DNA of 64,000 nucleotides from assembly GCF_000014065.1 (NCBI RefSeq), contig NC_008044.1, positions 2,751,501-2,815,500 of the forward strand, read 5' to 3'. Positions 27,217-36,686 of the stretch are shown piece by piece. The DNA is from Ruegeria sp. TM1040 (lineage in GTDB: Bacteria > Pseudomonadota > Alphaproteobacteria > Rhodobacterales > Rhodobacteraceae). Numbering within the stretch: position 1 is the stretch's first letter; the number at the start of each line of letters is the position of its first letter. The notes under the pieces are model-generated. The model saw only the letters and a list, made by a program, of their open reading frames with translations. It did no database searches and was not told where the DNA came from. The translations under genes and the position numbers were made by a program.

Positions 27217-27241
27217 CTCGGCCCTATTGTAAAGGGCCGAG
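27217..27241. promoter_or_regulatory. Inverted repeat in the mutY / DUF721 divergent promoter
   Basis: CTCGGCCCT-ATTGTAA-AGGGCCGAG, a perfect 9-bp dyad with a 7-base AT-rich centre, midway between two divergent starts. It could be an operator or an RNA hairpin in either leader; no T-run follows. Confidence 0.45.
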
Positions 27242-27281
27242 TGCAAGAGACCAGCCAAACCCAGAGGCCAGAGGATAAAGA

Positions 27282-28343
27282 ATGCGTGACCACCCCGTGT
27301 CTGCCGAGCAACTGAGCCAGGATCTCTTGGTGTGGTACGATACCCACGCCCGCGAGATGCCATGGCGCGTCGGCCCAGCCGCGCGCGCCTCCGGTGTGCG
27401 CCCCGATCCCTACCGGATCTGGCTCAGCGAGGTCATGCTGCAACAAACCACCGTCGCCGCCGTCAAAGACTATTTCGAACGGTTCACCCGGCGCTGGCCC
27501 CGCGTCGGCGACCTGGCCGCTGCCGAGGACGGCGATGTTATGGCAGAGTGGGCGGGGCTCGGCTATTACGCCCGCGCGCGCAACCTGTTGAAATGTGCCC
27601 GCGTGGTGGCGGAGGAGTTTGAGGGTGTGTTTCCAGATGCCTATGAGGGGCTGATCGCACTGCCCGGCATCGGGCCTTATACGGCAGCGGCGATCTCTGC
27701 CATTGCCTTTGACCGGCCCGAGACGGTGCTTGATGGCAATGTGGAACGGGTGATGGCGCGGCTTCATGACGAACACGAACCGCTTCCGGCAGTGAAACCC
27801 GTGCTCAAGGCGCATGCCGCCCATTTGACGCCCAGCGCGCGGCCCGGCGACTATGCGCAAGCGGTGATGGATCTCGGGGCCACCATCTGCACGCCCAAAT
27901 CGCCCGCGTGCGGCATCTGCCCCTGGCGCGATCCCTGCCGCGCCCGCGTCAAGGGCACCGCGCCCGAACTGCCCAAGAAAACGCCCAAGAAACCCAAACC
28001 CACCCGCTATGGGTTTGTCTATCTGGCGCGCAGTGCCGAAGGCGACTGGCTCCTCGAGCGCCGCCCCGACAAGGGGCTTTTGGGGGGGATGCTGGGCTGG
28101 CCCGGTTCAGAGTGGAACGACGCTCCCACCGAGACGCCGCCCTTTGATGCCGACTGGCAGGATCTGGGCGCCGAGGTCCGTCACACCTTCACCCATTTCC
28201 ACCTGATCCTGCAGGTGCGCAGCGCCGAGCTGCCCGCGGATTTTGAGCCCCGCGCAGGTCAGGAACTGGTCCGACGCCACGACTTCCGCCCCTCCAGCCT
28301 GCCCACCGTCATGCGCAAGGCCTTTGATCTGACGCACCGTTAA
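27282..28343 (+). CDS. mutY: A/G-specific adenine DNA glycosylase
   Basis: Removes adenine mispaired with 8-oxoguanine. The 353-residue protein has the HhH-GPD fold with catalytic E50 in SEVMLQQT, LPGIGPYTAAAI hairpin-helix-hairpin, the catalytic Asp in YAQAVMDLGA, and the 4Fe-4S cluster cysteines of CTPKSPACGICPWRDPC (Cx6Cx2Cx5C). The C-terminal NUDIX-like 8-oxoG-reading domain is present (FVYLARSAEGDWLLERRPDK). Confidence 0.96.
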   Translation: MRDHPVSAEQLSQDLLVWYDTHAREMPWRVGPAARASGVRPDPYRIWLSEVMLQQTTVAAVKDYFERFTRRWPRVGDLAAAEDGDVMAEWAGLGYYARARNLLKCARVVAEEFEGVFPDAYEGLIALPGIGPYTAAAISAIAFDRPETVLDGNVERVMARLHDEHEPLPAVKPVLKAHAAHLTPSARPGDYAQAVMDLGATICTPKSPACGICPWRDPCRARVKGTAPELPKKTPKKPKPTRYGFVYLARSAEGDWLLERRPDKGLLGGMLGWPGSEWNDAPTETPPFDADWQDLGAEVRHTFTHFHLILQVRSAELPADFEPRAGQELVRRHDFRPSSLPTVMRKAFDLTHR

Positions 28344-28423
28344 GTTCACGACTTCCCCCTTGGGATACGCCCCGAACGGGTCTAGGCTCCAGAGTGAGAC
28401 GCCTCTGCCGCACGGAGACCTTC

Positions 28424-29566
28424 ATGACTGAGTTCATCCCGACCGAGAAACTGCGTGACTGGCGCCATGCGTTGCCCTTCTGGCTGTCGCTGGCGCTGGT
28501 GCCGCTGGTCTGGGCTGGCGCCTATCTGGGCAGTTGGTGGGTGCTGATGACACCGCTGGCGACCTGGTATCTCTTTGCGGTTCTGGACGGGGTTCTCGGG
28601 CTCGAACTCGAAAATGCCGACCCGCAAACGGCCGAGGCGGACCTCAAGTGGTATGTGCGGCTGACCTCGGTCTGGGTGCCGATCCATGTTCTGTGTCTCT
28701 TTGGCCTTATCGCCTATGTCAGCGACGCCACGCATCTGAGCCGGCTTGAAAAGATCGGCGTTTTCTTTGGCATGGGGGTGATCTCTGGCACCATCGGGAT
28801 CAACTACAGCCACGAGCTGATGCACCAACGCAGCCGGCTGGAGCGCTGGCTCGCGGATATTCTGCTTGCCATGGTGCTCTATTCGCATTTCCGCTCCGAG
28901 CATCTTCTGGTGCATCACCGCTATGTGGGCACGCCCCGCGACCCGGTGACGGCGCGCTATAACGAGGGGTTTCACCGCTTTTATCCGCGCGTGCTCTGGC
29001 AATGCTGGCGCTCTGCGTTTGGAGCCGAGGCAGACCGGCTGGCGCGCAAATCCCTGCCCTGGACGCACCGCAGCAATCCCTTCTGGCGCTATTGGGCGCT
29101 TCAGCTCGGGATGCTTGCACTGGCCTTTGCCTTGGGCGGGCTGTCGGGGGTGTTGCTGTTCCTTGTGCAGGCCAGCGCCGCGATCTGGCAGCTGGAGCTG
29201 GTGAATTACATCGAACACTATGGGCTGACGCGCAAACATCTGGGCGATGGCAAATACGAACATGTCAAACCGCATCACTCGTGGAACGCCGCGCATAAGG
29301 CCTCGAACTGGCTGCTGATCAACCTGCAGCGCCACTCCGACCATCACTACAAACCCGACCGGCGCTTTCCCCTGCTGCAGAACTACTCCGCATCCGAAGC
29401 GCCGCAATTGCCCTATGGGTATCCGGTGATGTCGATTGCGGCGATGATCCCGCCGCTGTGGCAGCGCATCATGAACCCGCGCGTGCGGCGCTGGCGCAAG
29501 CAATATTACCCGGAGATCACGGACTGGAAGCCCTACAACCGGCACCAAACCCCGATGCCGCGCTGA
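28424..29566 (+). CDS. alkB: Alkane 1-monooxygenase
   Basis: A 380-residue integral-membrane non-haem di-iron hydroxylase that oxidises medium-chain n-alkanes to 1-alkanols with rubredoxin electrons. All histidine boxes are present: H130-ELMH in NYSHELMHQ, H-LLVHH in SEHLLVHHRYVGT, NYIEHYGL, and LQRHSDHHYKP. Six membrane helices are evident. Start at 28424 with GGAG upstream; an earlier GTG in frame has weaker support. No rubredoxin or alkane regulator is adjacent; it follows mutY by 80 bases on the same strand. Confidence 0.94.
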   Translation: MTEFIPTEKLRDWRHALPFWLSLALVPLVWAGAYLGSWWVLMTPLATWYLFAVLDGVLGLELENADPQTAEADLKWYVRLTSVWVPIHVLCLFGLIAYVSDATHLSRLEKIGVFFGMGVISGTIGINYSHELMHQRSRLERWLADILLAMVLYSHFRSEHLLVHHRYVGTPRDPVTARYNEGFHRFYPRVLWQCWRSAFGAEADRLARKSLPWTHRSNPFWRYWALQLGMLALAFALGGLSGVLLFLVQASAAIWQLELVNYIEHYGLTRKHLGDGKYEHVKPHHSWNAAHKASNWLLINLQRHSDHHYKPDRRFPLLQNYSASEAPQLPYGYPVMSIAAMIPPLWQRIMNPRVRRWRKQYYPEITDWKPYNRHQTPMPR

Positions 29567-29771
29567 CGATCGCTCGGCCCTGAGTGCACCGGTGGCCGGA
29601 TGTACGCCATGTCTCGCGCTGGCATCCTGTCTCGTGCTTACATCCTGCGTCGCGTTTGGCTCATGCCGCGCGACTGCATTGCGCCTCTCTCTGGCCGGGA
29701 TTGCCCCCAAGCACAGTTGGGTGCCTTTCAGGTTTGCGTCTCACACGCGCTGCGCGTGACACCCGCACATC

Positions 29772-31268
29772 CTAGCCGCGATTGGCGAGACGTTCGAACT
29801 CCTTATCCTGCGCCGCCTCTCGCAACGCAATATCGCCGGTTTTGAACCCGTCCATGCTGGCCTTCAGCGCCGCCGAGTCCTGCGCCAGCGCATCCGCCGT
29901 GCTGGAGACCTCATTGGCCTGATCGGCGCTGTCCTGCGTGTATCGATCCAGCCGCTCCATCCGTTCGCTGATGTTTTCAAGCTGGCCGGTCTGCTCAAAG
30001 ATCACACCGTCGACCTCTTGCATGATCCGCGCCACGTTGTCCGCGCTTGATCGGATGCTGTCGAGCCGCTCCCCGGTCTGATGCACCAATTGACACCCCT
30101 CGAGGACCTGATCAGAGCTGGTGGCAATCAGTTTCTTGATATCATCCGCCGCATCCGTGGCCCGGCTTGCAAGCGCGCGCACCTCCGATGCCACGACGGC
30201 AAAGCCTTTGCCAGCTTCGCCCGCGCGCGCGGCCTCCACCCCGGCATTGAGCGCAAGCAATGTGGTCTGAAAGCTGATTTCATCAATCACATCAACGATC
30301 TTGTTGATCTGGCTGGAGGATTGTTCGATCCGTTCGACCGCCGTAATCGCATCGCGCACAACCGCGCCGCCCTCCTCGGCCACAAGTCGGTTGGCCTCGA
30401 TCTGCTTGGCCGCATCGTTGACCTTCTCGCTGGTTAGTCGTGTGCTGCAGGTCATGCTGTTCACAGACGTCACAGTCTCGTTCAGGGTGCTGGCCTGTTC
30501 GCCCGAGCGATGCGCCATCTCGCGGGTCATACGCGCTGTTTCGGCCATCTTGGCATCCACCGAATGCGCGCGCCGGGTGGCATCCGACAGGATCCCCGAC
30601 CAGTGGCGCAACAGGTGATTGTACGACAGACGCACATTGTCATAGCGCTCCGGCAAGCCGCCCTTGTCGCCCGACGGCATCTCGGTGGTCAGATCCCCGG
30701 ATTCCAATCGCTGAATCCCCTGGGTCATGACCGTGAGCGCCTTTTCACGTTCCTGCAGCTGCGCGTCGATATACCCTGCGATCACCCGCTCGCAATCAAA
30801 CAGAATGAGCCGCTGCAGCGCGCGCGCCTGTTTCATCCTTGCCTTGGTGCCGCGCCAGCCGTTTTTCTGCGTCAGGACCACCTTGAGGATACGGTCGCCC
30901 ACCGTGGCATAGCCGCCCAGAAACAGGTGAAACGGCAGATCAACCTCAAAATGCACCCGTCCAACCTTGTCGGCAGAGCTCATGTAGCTGTCGTCAAAAC
31001 GTCCCGAAAAGAGCTTCACCCAATGGGCGCGCTGCGCAGCCTTGGCATGGGCCACGATCTGTTCGGTCGGAAAATACCCTTTGGTTTCCGGCCGCGACAG
31101 GCAGAGGTCGTAGAAATCGTCGAGAACAGCATCAATGTGGCGCTCCACGAGGGGCGCCATACCGACAATAGAAGAACGATCTTCCTCGCCAAGTCCGAAC
31201 CAGAAAAGCAGCTCGTCTCGATGGATCTGCGACATCACATAAACCTTTTGAAATGGTGATGTCACCAT
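29772..31268 (-). CDS. Globin-coupled methyl-accepting chemotaxis protein (HemAT-like)
   Basis: A 498-residue soluble aerotaxis transducer. Residues 15-180 resemble a sensor globin, with the proximal haem histidine H106 in VGRVHFEVDLPFHLFLGGY. A short linker leads to the signalling domain with the conserved hairpin tip DVIDEISFQTTLLALNAGVE then AARAGEAGKGFAVVASEVRA. There is no membrane segment and no chemotaxis gene nearby. A start at 31235 (MSQIHRDEL, with AAAGG in front) is as likely as 31268. The cyclase lies 27 bases upstream on the same strand, so both are probably one transcript. Confidence 0.9.
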   Translation of the reverse strand: MVTSPFQKVYVMSQIHRDELLFWFGLGEEDRSSIVGMAPLVERHIDAVLDDFYDLCLSRPETKGYFPTEQIVAHAKAAQRAHWVKLFSGRFDDSYMSSADKVGRVHFEVDLPFHLFLGGYATVGDRILKVVLTQKNGWRGTKARMKQARALQRLILFDCERVIAGYIDAQLQEREKALTVMTQGIQRLESGDLTTEMPSGDKGGLPERYDNVRLSYNHLLRHWSGILSDATRRAHSVDAKMAETARMTREMAHRSGEQASTLNETVTSVNSMTCSTRLTSEKVNDAAKQIEANRLVAEEGGAVVRDAITAVERIEQSSSQINKIVDVIDEISFQTTLLALNAGVEAARAGEAGKGFAVVASEVRALASRATDAADDIKKLIATSSDQVLEGCQLVHQTGERLDSIRSSADNVARIMQEVDGVIFEQTGQLENISERMERLDRYTQDSADQANEVSSTADALAQDSAALKASMDGFKTGDIALREAAQDKEFERLANRG

Positions 31269-31295
31269 AGGTTCAGACCCTTAACGAATGGCTTA

Positions 31296-32690
31296 TCAAA
31301 GCGACGTCAGGGCCCAGACCGGCATGGGTTCTTGCAGTCCACGGATGGTTTGCTCCGGCGTACAGTGAAAACCGCGCAAAAGCGCCGCAGCACCGCCCTC
31401 CTCTTGCACCCGGCGATAGAGGGCGTCGCTCATCACGATTCGGGCCTGCATCGGGCGGGTCATGCCCTCAAGCCGCGAGGCGATGTTCACGGCGGTGCCA
31501 ATGACGGCGTATTCCAGGCGGTTTGCGCCGATGTCGCCTTGCACCGCCTCGCCAAAATGGATGCCGATGCCAGCATGGATCTCAGGCTCTCCAGTGGCGC
31601 GGCGCTCGGCGTTCCACTGGTCCAGCACCGCGCACATCGCCCGCGCGCAGGCCAGCGCGTCCGAGGCATCCTGCGGGCCCGGAGCAGGCGTGCCAAAGGT
31701 CGCCATCAACCCATCCCCAAGATATTTGTCGAGCGTGCCGCCATGGCGAAAGACTTCCGCCTCCATGCGGCCATGAAACCCGCGCAAGAGCTCGATCACC
31801 TCGACCGCGTCCCGATGCTCTGCCAGTCGCGTAAAGCCAACGATATCAACAAATAAAATCGCGATGCGCGAGGTGCGCACCTGGCTGATCGCCTCGTCGT
31901 TCTGCGACAGCTGGTCGACCACATTGGGCGAGAAGTAGCGCGACAGATTGGCCCGCTCTCGCGCCAGATCGGCATTCTGGTCCAGCATCAGATAGAACCG
32001 CCGGGTGGATTGCGCAAGGATCGCCGCCACCATCAGGAACACCATCGCTTCCTGGATGCGAAACCGGAATCCGACGTCGTTTGGATTGTACAAATCCTGC
32101 ACATGCGGCCAGTCCACCAGCACCTCGGAGAGGCGCCGCGCCAGCTCTTCGTCCGGGGTCATGAAGGCCCACATCAGCCCCGCCGCCCCGAGCCAGATCA
32201 CGCTTGCCCAGACCCCGATCGCCATCACCGTCCGCCAGCTGTAGGCAAGGGCACCGGTTGCAAGAATAATAAAGAAATACATGAAGTTATCATACTGATA
32301 CAGCATCGGTACCGGCATCTCGTTCGGATCGAACGGATTGGGTACCACCATGCCAAAGGTCATCAGCACAAGGTCCAGCATGATCAGGCCCAGCTCGGCC
32401 CGCGACCGCCCCACCCGCGCAAAACGGCGGATGAAAAACCCGTTGACGCACAGGAGCGCGAGGAGCGCCACATAATAAAGCTGCGACGGCTCCGGATAGA
32501 CCGCAATGAGGAACACGGCCACCATCGGCATGATGATCCAGCGCGCCAGAACGGCCATCTCGACGCCACGCTTCTTGTGTTCCTCAAGCGCGGCATGGAT
32601 GTGTTGGGACTGCAAAGCGTCGTCTTGCAAAATCGGATCCAGCGACGCGCGCGCGGGCGGGTCTGCTTTGGTTAGGGCGACATCAGCCAT
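31296..32690 (-). CDS. Membrane-bound class III adenylate cyclase
   Basis: A 464-residue cyclase with about six membrane helices (residues 45-230) and a cytoplasmic catalytic domain from about 270. Metal aspartates D282 (FVDIVGFT) and D326 (KYLGDGLMATFG), lysine K322, and N402/R406 (VNIASRL) are present. At the second substrate-specifying position, usually Asp or Thr, there is A395 (LEYAVIG), so base recognition may be altered. It is followed by the globin-coupled transducer in the same operon, suggesting shared control by oxygen or membrane state. Confidence 0.9.
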   Translation of the reverse strand: MADVALTKADPPARASLDPILQDDALQSQHIHAALEEHKKRGVEMAVLARWIIMPMVAVFLIAVYPEPSQLYYVALLALLCVNGFFIRRFARVGRSRAELGLIMLDLVLMTFGMVVPNPFDPNEMPVPMLYQYDNFMYFFIILATGALAYSWRTVMAIGVWASVIWLGAAGLMWAFMTPDEELARRLSEVLVDWPHVQDLYNPNDVGFRFRIQEAMVFLMVAAILAQSTRRFYLMLDQNADLARERANLSRYFSPNVVDQLSQNDEAISQVRTSRIAILFVDIVGFTRLAEHRDAVEVIELLRGFHGRMEAEVFRHGGTLDKYLGDGLMATFGTPAPGPQDASDALACARAMCAVLDQWNAERRATGEPEIHAGIGIHFGEAVQGDIGANRLEYAVIGTAVNIASRLEGMTRPMQARIVMSDALYRRVQEEGGAAALLRGFHCTPEQTIRGLQEPMPVWALTSL

Positions 32691-32772
32691 CCGGCCCTCC
32701 CTTGGGGATTTTGGCTACCAGTTCTATCGCCAAAACCGCGCAGGCACACGCGCCATTTGTCGCGTCACATGC

Positions 32773-32798
32773 AAAAAACCCCGCCAGACCGGCGGGGC
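32773..32798 (-). terminator. Terminator of ccrM
   Basis: On the minus strand GCCCCGCC-loop-GGCGGGG followed by TTTTTT, 76 bases past the ccrM stop. Confidence 0.85.
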
Positions 32799-32873
32799 AA
32801 GGTGCAGCGCGCTGAACCCTTGGGCAGCGCGCTGTCGGCGTTCGAATAAATTCGGAATTCGGCTAAGCGCCGG

Positions 32874-34075
<1,202 letters not shown>

Positions 34076-34088
34076 AGCAGGCTACGGT

Positions 34089-34706
34089 TCACTCTTGATA
34101 CAATATCTTGTGGACCGGCTTGAACGACCTTCTATGATGTGGGGTCACCCCTATTTTTATGAGCGCATCGCGGTGTTGTTTCGACGGATAGCCCGCATTT
34201 CGCTCCCAGCCATATCCGGGAAACTGTTGCGCTAAATCCACCATGATCCGATCACGGGCTTCCTTGGCCAGAATTGAGGCCGCGGCAATTGACAAAGAGC
34301 GCCCGTCCCCTTTGACCACCGCTTCGGCCGGAATGTGCAGCGCGCGCGGGATCAGATTGCCATCGATCAGCAGGTAATCCGGCTGCGGGTCGAGGGCGGC
34401 CACCGCGCGCTCCATCGCCAGATGTGACGCACGCAAGATATTGTGGTGGTCGATTTCCTCGACGCTGGCATGGGCCACCGCATAAGAGGCGCGCGCCATG
34501 ATTTCCGGTTCCAGCGCGGCCCGTCTGCGCGGCGTCAGCTTCTTGGAATCATTGAGCCCTTCGGGCAGATCCGCAAGATCGAGCACCACCGCGGCGGCCG
34601 TGACCGGTCCCGCCAGCGGGCCGCGCCCGACCTCATCCACGCCTGCAATCCGCGTATAGCCGCGCGCCTGCGCCGCCTCCTCGAGTGATAAATCCGGATA
34701 GTCCAT
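34089..34706 (-). CDS. rnhB: Ribonuclease HII
   Basis: A 205-residue RNase that removes ribonucleotides and RNA from DNA hybrids. Conserved acidic residues are in IAGVDEVGRGPLAGPV, LNDSKKLTP and YLLIDGNLIP, and the C-terminal GYGWERNAGYPSKQHRDAL is intact. The start at 34706 (MDYPDLSLEEAAQ) is preferred over longer frames because a terminator for the upstream gene lies at 34763-34792. The gene ends 108 bases before ccrM. Confidence 0.95.
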   Translation of the reverse strand: MDYPDLSLEEAAQARGYTRIAGVDEVGRGPLAGPVTAAAVVLDLADLPEGLNDSKKLTPRRRAALEPEIMARASYAVAHASVEEIDHHNILRASHLAMERAVAALDPQPDYLLIDGNLIPRALHIPAEAVVKGDGRSLSIAAASILAKEARDRIMVDLAQQFPGYGWERNAGYPSKQHRDALIKIGVTPHHRRSFKPVHKILYQE

Positions 34707-34762
34707 CCCGCCACTGAGCGCGTTTGCCGCGCGCATGCAAGAGGGCGCACCAAAAGCGGCAC

Positions 34763-34792
34763 AAAAAAAGGGGCGCATGCCAGATGCGCCCC
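34763..34792 (-). terminator. Terminator of the small exported protein gene
   Basis: Minus strand GGGGCGCAT-loop-ATGCGCCCC (9 bp) followed by TTTTTTT. Confidence 0.88.
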
Positions 34793-34821
34793 AGTCTGCT
34801 GCTCGAATGTGCCGCTGGTGC

Positions 34822-35289
34822 TTAGAGCCGCACCAGTCGGTAGCCGTATTGACGCAGGCAGGCCGGACGATAGCCGCGACGGCTCTGGGTGCGGTTGTCA
34901 AACTCGCGGTAGCAGCGGTTCGGCAATGTATTCACATGCGTGTAGTTGCGGCGCAGGCAGTGCATCCCGAGGAGGTTGCGCTCCTTGCCATGGACACGAA
35001 TGCTGGTGAGACACTGCGCCGGAAGATCATAGCGGCGCACACGCGGCGGCAGCGGCTTGGGCGCGGGCGTGGGGTCCACATGCGGCGGGCGGTGCCGGTC
35101 CTTCTTGTGGTCGTTGATCGCGGCACCGATGATCCCGAGAATCGCAGCCCCGGCAATGAACTTGGCGATGTCGTCACTGTCGGCGCGCGCAGGTGCGGCG
35201 GAAAAACCGGTGATGACAAGGGCCGTGGCGATCACGGCAGCGATGAACTTGCGGTGCAGGTTGCGGGTCGAAGAGGCAAGGCGGGTCAT
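34822..35289 (-). CDS. Small exported protein of unknown function
   Basis: A 155-residue protein with a signal peptide (cleavage near ARADS, about residue 36), a hydrophobic stretch (IAGAAILGIIGAAI), a Pro-rich linker, and a basic, Cys-containing C-terminal half (CLTSIRVHGKERNLLGMHCL; NRCYREF; ACLRQYGYRLVRL). Four cysteines could form two disulfides. AGGA is upstream of the ATG and a strong terminator follows, so it is an independent gene. I do not recognise a named family. Confidence 0.75.
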   Translation of the reverse strand: MTRLASSTRNLHRKFIAAVIATALVITGFSAAPARADSDDIAKFIAGAAILGIIGAAINDHKKDRHRPPHVDPTPAPKPLPPRVRRYDLPAQCLTSIRVHGKERNLLGMHCLRRNYTHVNTLPNRCYREFDNRTQSRRGYRPACLRQYGYRLVRL

Positions 35290-35467
35290 GGCAATGTATC
35301 CTGTGTAACTGTGTCTGAAGGCATGTCGTGGTTGAAGATCAACCGGATGCCCCGACCCTCGCCCCGCCGCCGCAAGACAGGCAATAACGCCCGCCTGTTA
35401 TCAAATATCAGCGTCCCAATGCCCTGTTGTCATTGAATATCAGCCGCCTCACCCGCATGATGCCCTC

Positions 35468-35761
35468 ATGAAACACACGCGCCTTCTCCCCGCTCTTTTG
35501 CTGCTCCTTCTGGCGCTTGCGCAGCCCGCGCAGGCCGCCGGATGTTACGCCGATTACAAGGCCAAACAGGACCAGCCGTTGAAACTTCATTATGGCGTGA
35601 TGGAGCTGTCGGGCGACTGCTCCAAAGCGGCCGCCAAAGGCGAGGTGGCCGAACGCCTCTCGCGCGCAGGCTGGACCCTTTTGAACGTCCTGACCGTCTT
35701 TGGCCCCGAAGGGCTTGAACAAAGGAAAGCGGATGCCGGACGCAACTTTCTCCGTTTCTGA
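35468..35761 (+). CDS. Small exported hypothetical protein
   Basis: A 97-residue protein with a clear signal peptide (MKHTRLLPALLLLLLALAQP then AQAAG). The mature part, about 74 residues, has two cysteines (AGCYADYKAKQ and SGDCSKAAAKG) likely to pair. Its last 29 bases overlap the start of the membrane winged-helix-like gene, so the two are co-translated. Two short AATATCAGC copies lie in the leader at about 35404-35411 and 35433-35441. Function unknown. Confidence 0.75.
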   Translation: MKHTRLLPALLLLLLALAQPAQAAGCYADYKAKQDQPLKLHYGVMELSGDCSKAAAKGEVAERLSRAGWTLLNVLTVFGPEGLEQRKADAGRNFLRF

Positions 35762-36434
35762 GGTCCGCCACGCCGGGTCCCGGGTGATCGCGCTTGGGAT
35801 TGGCGCCATTGTGGCCCTTCTGGTCGTCGCGGGCACGGTGCTGCTTCTGACCCTGCCGGACGGCAATGCGTTCAATGCCCGCATTGAACGGCTCTTTGTG
35901 GAAAACGACCTCACCACCCAGGCCGAGATCAAGCTGCTGGAGATCCTCGCCCAGAGCGGCACCGCCTTTGCCGACACGCTGGCAAGCTACCGTATGGTGA
36001 TCTTTGTGCTTTTGGTCTTTGCCACCGCGATGATGATTGCCGCCCTCGTGGTGCTGGCAATGCTGGTGATGCTGAACCGGCGCATGGCGCAGATCGAACG
36101 TGCCGGGATTCAGGTGACGGAACTGCTGATCAGCCGCGAGGAAAACACCGTTTACCTCAACAATATGGGCTTCAAGCTCACCCAGGCCGCGATGGAGACG
36201 CTCTCCGTCCTCGCCGAGGCGCGGCTTGATGATGATGTGCTCTCGGGTGCCGAGATCGAGGCGGTGATTTCCGGCAAATCCAGCCATGATTGCGAGGAAG
36301 CCGCCGGGGCGACCCGCATCAAACGGCTGCGCGACACCCTTGGCAATCAGATGATCAGCGAGCTGTTGGTGAAGAACATCGCCAAACGCGGCTATGTGCT
36401 GGCGATCAACAAGGATGTGATCCGCATGGTGTGA
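35733..36434 (+). CDS. Membrane protein with C-terminal winged-helix-like domain
   Basis: A 233-residue protein with two membrane helices (about residues 18-41 and 88-115) separated by a 45-residue loop. The C-terminal part (about 125-225) can be laid over the OmpR-type winged helix: a strand pair with VYLNNMGFKLTQAAMETLSV, DVLSGAEIEAVISGKS, then IKRLRDTLGNQ and LVKNIAKRGYVLAI, which matches the recognition helix and the GYxL wing. If real it is a membrane-tethered DNA-binding protein with the order opposite to ToxR/CadC. The domain call is by eye only. The start overlaps the small exported gene, which may be its partner or sensor. Confidence 0.6.
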   Translation: MPDATFSVSEVRHAGSRVIALGIGAIVALLVVAGTVLLLTLPDGNAFNARIERLFVENDLTTQAEIKLLEILAQSGTAFADTLASYRMVIFVLLVFATAMMIAALVVLAMLVMLNRRMAQIERAGIQVTELLISREENTVYLNNMGFKLTQAAMETLSVLAEARLDDDVLSGAEIEAVISGKSSHDCEEAAGATRIKRLRDTLGNQMISELLVKNIAKRGYVLAINKDVIRMV

Positions 36435-36535
36435 CGCCCGCCCCGGTCCACCTCCGTTACCCCGGATACGCAAAAGGCGGGGGCGCTCCCGCCCGTCGTC
36501 TGTGAATTGAAAATTCCCATCCGCCCGTTGGGCCC

Positions 36536-36564
36536 GGCAGGCCGCGCCGAAGGCGCGGCCTGCC
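36536..36564. repeat. 29-base perfect hairpin
   Basis: GGCAGGCCGCGCC-GAA-GGCGCGGCCTGCC, 13 bp stem with 3-base loop, in the gap upstream of the DUF427-cyclase gene. No T-run follows, so it is not a standard terminator; it resembles the GC-rich palindromic modules seen at 3233-3312. Confidence 0.6.
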
Positions 36565-36686
36565 CCCCGGCGACGTGTTTTGCACGGCGCAATCCCTCAA
36601 ATATGCTATCAGATGTTGAGAGGGGTCTGGAAATCCCTCCCAAACCTTCCCATATTGGGAAGGCTTCTATCGGAGAGCACCGCCTC

